Shown piece after piece: positions 1 to 5,248 of a stretch of DNA of 5,248 bases. Below the pieces are notes generated by a model that did no database searches, had not been told where the DNA came from, and worked only from the letters and a program-made list of their open reading frames with translations. Source of the stretch: SAR324 cluster bacterium. GTDB taxonomy: Bacteria > SAR324 > JACQKK01. Position numbers and translations under genes: made by a program. The stretch is taken from contig JAPUJL010000224.1 of the NCBI GenBank assembly GCA_027296185.1, positions 1-5,248 of the forward strand, read 5' to 3'. Each line of letters opens with the position of its first letter. The first letter of the stretch is position 1.

Positions 1-1
1 G

Positions 2-718
2 ATCTTCGATCGCGTGGGAGTGCGGATGCATCTGCTCAACCATACCACGCCCGAGGAACGGCTCGACCTGATCGTGGCCATGGGCGGTGACGGGACGGTG
101 CTCCGCGCCCTGAACGAGTTTCCGGGCAACCCGGTGCTGGCGATCAATTACGGCACAGTGGGCTTCCTCACCGCGGGCGACCGCAAGGAACTGGAAAGCG
201 TTCTGCAGCAAGTGCTTGCCGGCGATTACGTGCTCAGCGAGCGGCTGATCCTGCGCTGCGAGTATCAGGGGCGCACCGTGCACGCGGTCAACGAACTGCT
301 GGTGCGCTCGTCGCTGCGGATGATCGAGGTGGATGTGTTCGTCAACGACGCCAAGATCCGCACCATCCGGGGCGATGGCGTGATCGTCGGCACCCCCACG
401 GGCAGCACCGGCTACCTGCTCTCCACGGGCGCGCCGTTGGTGATGCCCGATGTGAACTGCTTCATACTGGACGGCATCAACGAGTACAACTTCAACTCGC
501 GGGCGCTGATCCTCTCCCCCGAATCCCAGATTCGGCTGCACATCCTCCGGATCGACCCGGGCCAGGAGGTGCGGCTGGTGGTGGATGGACGATCGGACAG
601 CTTCCTGGAGCCCGACACCGAACTGGTTCTGACCCAGTCGGAGCGCCGCGCCCAGCTCATCTTCCTCGAGCGCAACTACTTTTTCCACAACCTGGTGTCG
701 CGGTTGCTGTGGCGCTGA
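2..718 (+). CDS. nadK: NAD kinase (ATP-dependent), 5'-truncated by the window edge
   Basis: Cytoplasmic enzyme that phosphorylates NAD+ to NADP+ and so sets the NADP(H) pool. The reading frame is open from base 2 with no stop, so the gene enters from the left. GTG at 14 and ATG at 26 are in frame but probably not the true start, because GGDGT would then sit only about 20 residues in, whereas it normally follows a longer N-terminal lobe. Counting from the GTG (234 residues to TGA at 716-718), the family motifs come in order: GGDGT at 24-28 (catalytic Asp and phosphate loop), GTVGFLT at 47-53, the dinucleotide-contacting Asn-Glu at 93-94, GDGVIVGTPTGSTGY at 120-134, and VDGR at 190-193. The C-terminus is complete. 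The segment at 152-166 (DGINEYNFNSRALIL) departs from the TPIxPH-type sequence of many NadK proteins. Firmicutes enzymes also differ there (ASINN type), so this does not argue against function. It is convergent with the efflux operon. Identification is secure; whether substrate preference is strict for NAD+ cannot be read from the sequence. Confidence 0.95.
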   Translation: MFDRVGVRMHLLNHTTPEERLDLIVAMGGDGTVLRALNEFPGNPVLAINYGTVGFLTAGDRKELESVLQQVLAGDYVLSERLILRCEYQGRTVHAVNELLVRSSLRMIEVDVFVNDAKIRTIRGDGVIVGTPTGSTGYLLSTGAPLVMPDVNCFILDGINEYNFNSRALILSPESQIRLHILRIDPGQEVRLVVDGRSDSFLEPDTELVLTQSERRAQLIFLERNYFFHNLVSRLLWR

Positions 719-748
719 GGCCCCGTCACGCGTAACGGTTCAGGGGCC
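719..748. terminator. Possible hairpin at the convergent gene ends
   Basis: The two converging genes end only 21 bases apart (stop codons at 716-718 on plus and 742-740 on minus). GGCCCC at 719-724 is complementary to GGGGCC at 743-748, giving a 6-bp G/C stem with an 18-base loop. A competing shorter pairing is CCGT (723-726) with ACGG (735-738). Its position suits a bidirectional transcription end. However, neither strand has the T-run expected of an intrinsic terminator, and the stem lies partly in the pump's last codons. Termination by Rho, or no terminator here, is equally possible. Confidence 0.3.
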
Positions 749-3700
749 GCCGCGGGCCAGGCGGGGCAGTAGATCGTCTTCGCCCTCCGGGCGGTGGCGG
801 AACAGCCGCTCCACGTCCTGCAGGAGGGAGAAGAGGCTCGGCACGAACACGAGCGACACGAAGGTCGATAGGGCCAGTCCCCCCAGCACCGCGCTGCCCA
901 GTCCCCGGTACAACTCCGATCCCGCACCGGGGAAGAGCACCAGCGGCAGTAGCCCGAAGATGCTGGTGAAGGTGGTCATGAAGATGGGCCGGATGCGCGT
1001 CCTCACCGCGTCCAGCACCGCCTGGTCGAGGGGCACGTTGTCCTCGCGAATGGAGTTCAGGGCGCGGGAGACGATGAGGATCGGGTTATTGACCACGATC
1101 CCGATCAACAACAAAAACCCGAGCAGGGTCAGCATGTCGAGGGGCTGGTCGGCGACGAAGGTGTTCACCAGCCACAATCCGATCAACCCGCCGGCCGCGG
1201 CCACCGGCAGCGCGCCCATGATCACGAACGGGGCCAGCACGTCCTCGAAGAGGATCACCAGCAGCAGAAATGTGATCCCCAGGGCCAGGATGAATCCGGT
1301 CTGCAGGGATTTCCGCGTCTTGGTGAAGGCGTCGGCCTGACCGCTCAGCGCGATGCGGAAGCCCGGGATGCCGGCGTTCGCCTCGAGGGCAGGGCCCACC
1401 AGATCTCTTTGCACCACCTCCAGCGCGGTTTCCATCGGCACGTTGTCCGGCGGCATCACCCGCACGATGAACGCCCGGTCCTCCCCGATGTGGTTGATCT
1501 GGTCCAGCCCCACCGTATGGCGGATATCGGCCACGGAGCCGAGCGTGACGTAGGAATTGTTGGGCGCCAGCAGCGACTGGGAGGCGAAGTCCGCGACGGT
1601 CTGCAGGTGCGTCGATCCGGACATCAGCGTGAGATCCACCGTGTCGCCGTTGGGCATCACGAACTCGTCGATCTTGCGTCCGTCCGTGAAGATATCGACG
1701 ATCAGGCCGATATCCGCGGTGGTTAACCCGGCCCGCGCGGCGCGGTTGGCGGACGCGATCAGTTGAATTTCCGGGTTGCCCATCTCGAAGGAGGGGATGG
1801 GGCGCACCTGGGCGCCTTCGAACAGGCCCCGGGCTTTCATGAACATCCCCGCCGTGATCGCCGCCACCTGGTTGATGTCGTCGGCGTAGATCTCCAAGTC
1901 GATGGAGCGCCCGGCCCCCAGAGCGCTGGAGAACAACGAGGTCTGGGTGGTAAACGAGCGCATCCCCGGCACCGTTGCCAGTACCTTGTTGAGAGGGGCG
2001 ATCATCTCGCCGGCCCGCTCCGGATCCACCGTGGCGCCGCCGAGCAAAAGAATCGTGCCGAATCCGACGAAGAAGGCGCGGTCGAGTTGGGGCGCCCCGT
2101 CCACTTCGCCTTCGAAGTGGGGCTTGAGGGCGTCCATCATGAACTGCCCCATGCGCTCCTTCTCATCCGGGCTGTAACCCGGCGGCGGGAACAGGAAGCT
2201 CAGCACCAGGTTCCGGTTGCCCTTGGGCAGGTACTCCTGCTTCGGCGTCAGCGTCCAGGCGATCAGCAGCGCCAGAGCAGTCGACCCGGCCACGACGGCC
2301 AGCTTGCGCCACACCCTCCGCTGCACCCAGGCCAGGCACAACATCAGCCACTCCACGAAGCGGCCGAAGAATTTCTTCAAGGAATTGGTGAAGGCATTGA
2401 CGTGTAGTGCCTCGTCCCCGTTGGTGCCCGCCTTCATGAACAAGAAGCGGTAGAAGACCGGGATCACCGTCGTCGAGACGATCAGGCTCAGCAGGATCGC
2501 CACGCAGATCGCGATGGCGATATCCTCGAAGAGTTGGCCCGCCTCGTCCTCGACGAATACCACCGGCAGGAAGACCGCCACGGTCGTCAGCGCCGAGGCC
2601 AGTATGGCGCCGTACACCTCCTGCGTGGCGCGCTTGGCCGATTCCAGTAGACCCACCCCGCGCAGGCGCCAGCGGTCGATGTTCTCCAGCACCACGATCG
2701 CGCTGTCCACCACCATTCCCACGGCGAATGCCAGGCCGGCGAGGCTGATCACGTTGATGTTACGGCCGAGGATCTGCATCGCCACGAACGTGCCGATGAT
2801 GCTGATGGGAATCGACAGCGCCACCACCAGCGAGGAGCGGAGGTTGCCCAGGAAGAAGAACAGCACCGCCAACGCCAGGAATCCGCCGAGCCAGAGATTC
2901 TGCAGCACCAAAGAGATGGCGCTGTTGATGTAGAATTCGGGGAAGGTCAGCTTGCGCATGACCAGCCGCTCCCGGTCCAGCACCGTGCGGTTGAGCCGGT
3001 CCACGGTCGCGGTGACCTTCTGAGCGATTTCCAGGACGTTCGCCCCGGATTCCTTGTACACGGGCAGGACAATCGAGCGGCCGGTATTGTGGAGCACCTT
3101 CACGCGGCCTGGCTTGAAGCCGCCGCCCACCTCGGCGATGTCCTTGAGGTACACCGGACCCCGTGAAGTGTAGCGGACGATCATGTCCCCCAATTCCTCG
3201 GGCGTGCGGAAGCGGCTCAAGGTGCGGACGGTATACTCACGCTTGCCCTCCGAGAACCGCCCGCCGGAGATATCCACGTTTTCGCTGCGGATCCGGGTGA
3301 TCAGCTCGCGGATCGAAATACCGGACAGAGAGAGCTTTTCCGCGTCGAAGCGCACCTGCACTTCGGGTTCCTGGCCTCCATACACCCGTGCCTCGGCCAC
3401 GCCGGGAATTTGCTCGAGTGCCGGCCGGACGACGTCTTCCACGAACCGCTTGTATTCCCGGATGTCGCGGGTGTTGTCGGGGCGGGTCTGGATCATCAGC
3501 CAGATGATGGCCCGGGAGTTGGCGCCGGTGGTGATGATGCTGGGCCGCAGGGCGTTTTCCGGGTAGTCGTCGACCTGGTTGAGCTTGTTGGAAACGCGCA
3601 ACAGGGCGTCGTCGATGTCGGTGCCGATCTTGAATTCGAGGGTGATGTTGGACTGATTGGCGCTCGCCTCGCTGGTCATGCGCACCAGTCCGGGCAGGTT

Positions 3701-3916
3701 GTTCAGGTACTGCTCCTGCTCGCGCACGATCTCCCGTTCCACCTCGTAGGGCCCGGCGCCGGGCCAGACGGTACGCACCCGGAGGGTGGGGAGTTCCACG
3801 TCCGGCGTAAGCTGGATGGGAATGCTCACCAGCGCCCAGATGCCCGCCATGATGATGAACAGCACCGTCACGGCGACGAGCACCGGCTTCCTGAGACAAA
3901 ATTCGATTACACCCAT
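740..3916 (-). CDS. RND efflux pump inner-membrane subunit, HAE1/AcrB family
   Basis: Proton-driven antiporter that should work as an inner-membrane trimer, taking substrate from the periplasm or outer leaflet and passing it to an outer-membrane channel through the adaptor encoded just upstream. The 1058 residues are close to full family length (about 1020-1050). The fold is the usual duplicated one: TM1 at ~10-32, a large periplasmic domain (~33-335), TM2-TM6 (~337-490), a cytoplasmic link, TM7 (~537-556), a second periplasmic domain (~557-870), and TM8-TM12 (~872-1033). Family signatures include IPIQLTPDVELP at 32-43, the TM4 motif GMVVDSAIVVLENI at 400-413, and RIRPIFMTT at 974-982 in the TM11 region. 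In TM4 only the first AcrB Asp is kept (D404, as D407); the second is Ser405. At the AcrB Lys940 position there is Asn943, in GIVVNNPILIV. This pattern resembles many non-AcrB HAE1 proteins and still leaves an ionisable TM4 Asp. The ATG at 3916 fits because residues 1-10 match the usual short cytoplasmic N-helix and a Shine-Dalgarno-like AGGTGG precedes it. The gene follows the adaptor by 37 bases and is surely co-transcribed. Substrates cannot be predicted. The heavy-metal (CzcA/CusA) subfamily is less likely, since the CusA methionine relay is not evident. Confidence 0.93.
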   Translation of the reverse strand: MGVIEFCLRKPVLVAVTVLFIIMAGIWALVSIPIQLTPDVELPTLRVRTVWPGAGPYEVEREIVREQEQYLNNLPGLVRMTSEASANQSNITLEFKIGTDIDDALLRVSNKLNQVDDYPENALRPSIITTGANSRAIIWLMIQTRPDNTRDIREYKRFVEDVVRPALEQIPGVAEARVYGGQEPEVQVRFDAEKLSLSGISIRELITRIRSENVDISGGRFSEGKREYTVRTLSRFRTPEELGDMIVRYTSRGPVYLKDIAEVGGGFKPGRVKVLHNTGRSIVLPVYKESGANVLEIAQKVTATVDRLNRTVLDRERLVMRKLTFPEFYINSAISLVLQNLWLGGFLALAVLFFFLGNLRSSLVVALSIPISIIGTFVAMQILGRNINVISLAGLAFAVGMVVDSAIVVLENIDRWRLRGVGLLESAKRATQEVYGAILASALTTVAVFLPVVFVEDEAGQLFEDIAIAICVAILLSLIVSTTVIPVFYRFLFMKAGTNGDEALHVNAFTNSLKKFFGRFVEWLMLCLAWVQRRVWRKLAVVAGSTALALLIAWTLTPKQEYLPKGNRNLVLSFLFPPPGYSPDEKERMGQFMMDALKPHFEGEVDGAPQLDRAFFVGFGTILLLGGATVDPERAGEMIAPLNKVLATVPGMRSFTTQTSLFSSALGAGRSIDLEIYADDINQVAAITAGMFMKARGLFEGAQVRPIPSFEMGNPEIQLIASANRAARAGLTTADIGLIVDIFTDGRKIDEFVMPNGDTVDLTLMSGSTHLQTVADFASQSLLAPNNSYVTLGSVADIRHTVGLDQINHIGEDRAFIVRVMPPDNVPMETALEVVQRDLVGPALEANAGIPGFRIALSGQADAFTKTRKSLQTGFILALGITFLLLVILFEDVLAPFVIMGALPVAAAGGLIGLWLVNTFVADQPLDMLTLLGFLLLIGIVVNNPILIVSRALNSIREDNVPLDQAVLDAVRTRIRPIFMTTFTSIFGLLPLVLFPGAGSELYRGLGSAVLGGLALSTFVSLVFVPSLFSLLQDVERLFRHRPEGEDDLLPRLARGGP

Positions 3917-3920
3917 TGCA

Positions 3921-3926
3921 CCACCT
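3921..3926 (-). promoter_or_regulatory. Ribosome binding site of the RND pump gene
   Basis: Read on the minus strand, AGGTGG lies four bases before the ATG at 3916-3914. It matches the anti-Shine-Dalgarno consensus AGGAGG at five of six positions, though the spacing is a little short. It sits in the 37-base gap after the adaptor stop codon (3956-3954), so the pump can be initiated independently rather than only by translational coupling. It supports the chosen pump start. Confidence 0.55.
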
Positions 3927-3953
3927 GTCTCGCCAACTGCCTTTCGGTCACGG

Positions 3954-5045
3954 CTACTGGGTTTCCGTCACATTGACCCGCATGCCGGGAAATAAGCGTT
4001 CGTTGCCGCGCACCACGACCGGCTCCTTGGGTTCCAGATCGGCGGTTACGATCACCGCATCCGCGATGGCGCCGTCGATGGTCACGGGAACGATCTGCGC
4101 CACGTTGTCCCGCACCACCACCACCTGGGTGGAATTGCCCCGCCGCACGATCGCGTCCCGCGGCACCACCTTTACCTGCTTGCGCTTGCCGAGGGGCACG
4201 GTGGCATGGGCCAGCAGCCCGCTCAAGGGCAGCCGCTTGGGATTGCTCACGTCGATGCGCACGGTGAAGTTGCCGCTGTCTGCTTCCACGTGCTGCACCA
4301 CCGCCCGGATCCTGCCTTTGAGGGTGCGTTCGATCTCCGGAACGAACACCTCCACCGCCGCGCCCTCCGGGACGGTGTGGACGAACTTGCCGGGCACCCC
4401 GATCTGGAGCTCGATCCGGGCGAAGTTGGCGATGCGGTAGATTTCCCCGTTGGGCGTGATCCACTGGCCCAGATCCAGGTCGGACGAGACGATCTGGCCC
4501 GAGATCGGCGAACGCACCACCAACATCTTAAGCCGCCCGCGCAGCCGGTCCCGCATGGCCCGGGTGGTGGTGAGCCGCGCCTCGAACACCCTGACGCCCG
4601 CCTCCTCGTTTTCAAACTGCTCGGCGGCCACCAGCTCGCTGTCGTACAGGGTGCGCATGCGGTCCAGCCGCAGCTCTGCCTGGGCCAGCAGCGCTTCCGA
4701 TTCCTTGAGCTGGGCCTCCAGCACGTCCAGGTCCAGCAGCATCGACGGGTTGGTCAGCACGCACAACACCTCGCCCCGTTTCACCCGCGCCCCGGCCCGC
4801 TTGAAAATCGTCTTGACGAATCCCGGCTCGATGGCCGAAAGCTGCGCGATTTCCACCGGCTCGAGGAAGCCGCTGTAGGTGGAGCGCGGTGCCTCCATCA
4901 CCAGACGCACGGGAGCAACGACGACGGGCGCGGGCGGGGGCCCGGCGGGCTTCTGCTTGTCCTGGGCCTCGGCGGGGCTCAGCATGGCGCAGAAGACCGC
5001 AGCCGCGATCGGGACGCGGTAGATGTGGCCTGGCATGAACGGCAT
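3954..5045 (-). CDS. RND periplasmic adaptor (membrane fusion protein, HlyD/AcrA-like)
   Basis: Periplasmic adaptor that joins the RND pump to an outer-membrane channel. It has 363 residues, slightly short beside AcrA (397). Residues 1-27 look like a Sec signal peptide: Arg10, a hydrophobic stretch at 11-22, and a signal peptidase I site AEA|Q after residue 27. Cys19 is not in a lipobox, so unlike AcrA this is probably a soluble or N-terminally processed adaptor, not a lipoprotein. A Pro-rich linker (33-40) is followed by the first half of the lipoyl-like domain (~67-100), an alpha-helical hairpin (~102-170), the second lipoyl half with RSPISGQI (178-185), a beta-barrel (~209-290), and a membrane-proximal domain (~291-363) opening with VVPRDAIV. 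At the hairpin tip, R129-x3-L133-x6-A140 follows the RxxxLxxxxxxS pattern of TolC-binding adaptors, with Ala replacing the final Ser. The start is ATG 5045 or the in-frame ATG 5036. Neither has a clear Shine-Dalgarno, and both keep the signal peptide. It is the first gene of the operon with the pump. Confidence 0.92.
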   Translation of the reverse strand: MPFMPGHIYRVPIAAAVFCAMLSPAEAQDKQKPAGPPPAPVVVAPVRLVMEAPRSTYSGFLEPVEIAQLSAIEPGFVKTIFKRAGARVKRGEVLCVLTNPSMLLDLDVLEAQLKESEALLAQAELRLDRMRTLYDSELVAAEQFENEEAGVRVFEARLTTTRAMRDRLRGRLKMLVVRSPISGQIVSSDLDLGQWITPNGEIYRIANFARIELQIGVPGKFVHTVPEGAAVEVFVPEIERTLKGRIRAVVQHVEADSGNFTVRIDVSNPKRLPLSGLLAHATVPLGKRKQVKVVPRDAIVRRGNSTQVVVVRDNVAQIVPVTIDGAIADAVIVTADLEPKEPVVVRGNERLFPGMRVNVTETQ

Positions 5046-5167
5046 GACGACTCGATACGGCAGGTGGCCCGCGGCTTCCTGCGGCGGACCCCGGTGGGAA
5101 CGGGCGGCCGGTTGGCCGGAACAGGCGGTCCATGCCCGGGACGGCGCCCCCAGAACGAATACCTAAA
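5046..5167 (-). other. Probable untranslated leader of the efflux operon
   Basis: If the promoter at 5174-5203 is correct, transcription starts near 5167 and leaves about 120 bases before the adaptor start. The adaptor frame stays open back to a TAG at 5165-5163, but this stretch has no ATG, GTG or TTG codon and no protein-like start. It is very G/C-rich, with small foldable segments such as CCGG at 5108-5111 pairing with CCGG at 5116-5119 over a 4-base loop. An ATG at 5133 opens another frame that merely runs on as a shadow inside the adaptor. I see no known riboswitch and no convincing leader peptide. Confidence 0.35.
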
Positions 5168-5178
5168 CAGTAGAGTAT
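5159..5178 (-). repeat. Imperfect inverted repeat over the probable -10 and start site
   Basis: On the minus strand ATAC (5178-5175) mirrors GTAT (5162-5159), and inside it CTA (5173-5171) mirrors TAG (5165-5163). One arm carries an extra T (5174), so the dyad is bulged. It lies in the only A/T-rich patch of this region, overlapping the -10 hexamer and expected start site, where a repressor of the TetR, MarR or similar type would act. No regulator gene is visible. The asymmetry and short arms mean it may be chance. Confidence 0.22.
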
Positions 5179-5203
5179 CTCCCTGGACCGCGAGCGAAGT
5201 CAA
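5174..5203 (-). promoter_or_regulatory. Candidate sigma70-type promoter of the adaptor-pump operon
   Basis: On the minus strand TTGACT (5203-5198; five of six to TTGACA) is followed after 18 bases by GATACT (5179-5174; four of six to TATAAT). The pair sits about 130 bases before the adaptor start, and its -10 lies in a locally A/T-rich stretch of otherwise very G/C-rich DNA, which makes a chance match less likely. It would drive both the adaptor and the pump. The match uses the E. coli housekeeping consensus, which may not hold exactly in this unidentified organism. Confidence 0.5.
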
Positions 5204-5248
5204 ACGACACTGGGGTCTCCCGCCCCGCCCTCCCGGCTGCCGGCGCTT

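Noticed and set aside
1763..2407. Long plus-strand open frame (214 codons) opposite the pump gene
   Set aside because: Its translation is rich in His, Arg, Gly and Gln with no recognisable domain, and it lies wholly antisense to a pump region with clear family similarity. GC-rich codon bias creates such shadows.
3237..3899. Minus-strand second frame (220 codons) inside the pump gene
   Set aside because: Arg-, Gly- and His-rich frame-shifted reading of the pump itself. The true frame is intact throughout, so this is neither a frameshift nor an overlapping gene.
3410..3976. Plus-strand open frame (188 codons) opposite the pump N-terminal region and the adaptor-pump junction
   Set aside because: Low-complexity Gly, His, Asp and Val composition typical of an antisense GC-rich frame, with no motif and no start context.
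4983..4997. Possible lipobox around Cys19 of the adaptor signal peptide
   Set aside because: The residues before Cys19 are A-V-F, which do not fit the [LVI][ASTVI][GAS]C pattern, whereas AEA|Q after residue 27 is a good signal peptidase I site.
4612..5133. Minus-strand frame starting at ATG 5133, considered as a leader peptide or overlapping gene
   Set aside because: No Shine-Dalgarno before it, Arg/Gly/Ala/Pro-rich composition, and most of its length is an off-frame reading of the adaptor coding sequence.
5204..5248. G/C-rich end with GGGGTCTCCC and repeated CCGGC units, considered as a terminator of a gene to the right
   Set aside because: Stems are only a few bases long with no T-run, and no flanking gene is visible to anchor the interpretation.

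Overview
The window carries three genes of a GC-rich (I estimate a little over 60% G+C), Gram-negative (diderm) bacterium. The diderm call rests on a tripartite-type efflux pump, which needs an outer membrane to make sense. Nothing in the sequence places the organism more finely. The genes look like ordinary chromosomal core and housekeeping content. I see no insertion sequence, integrase, tRNA, rRNA, CRISPR array or phage gene.

Layout. Bases 2-718 (+) hold the 3' part of an NAD kinase gene whose 5' end lies outside the window. It meets, tail to tail across a gap of about 21 bases, a two-gene operon on the minus strand. That operon starts from a plausible sigma70-type promoter near 5174-5203. 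It encodes first a periplasmic adaptor (membrane fusion) protein with a Sec signal peptide (5045 to 3954) and then, 37 bases downstream, a 1058-residue RND inner-membrane pump of the HAE1/AcrB type (3916 to 740). The last ~45 bases (5204-5248) show no recognisable gene.

How they work together. The RND pump and adaptor should form the inner-membrane and periplasmic parts of a proton-driven tripartite exporter of drugs, lipophilic toxins or metabolites. The outer-membrane channel (TolC/OprM type) and any local regulator are not in the window. NAD kinase (NAD+ to NADP+) is a neighbour only and shows no sign of functional coupling to the pump.

I looked for a novel system and did not find one. 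The points worth a second look are modest. The NAD kinase has a variant segment where many homologues carry a TPIxPH-type motif. The pump has a single TM4 aspartate and an Asn-Asn-Pro TM10 instead of the AcrB Asp-Asp/Lys network. A dyad overlaps the operon's probable -10 element.
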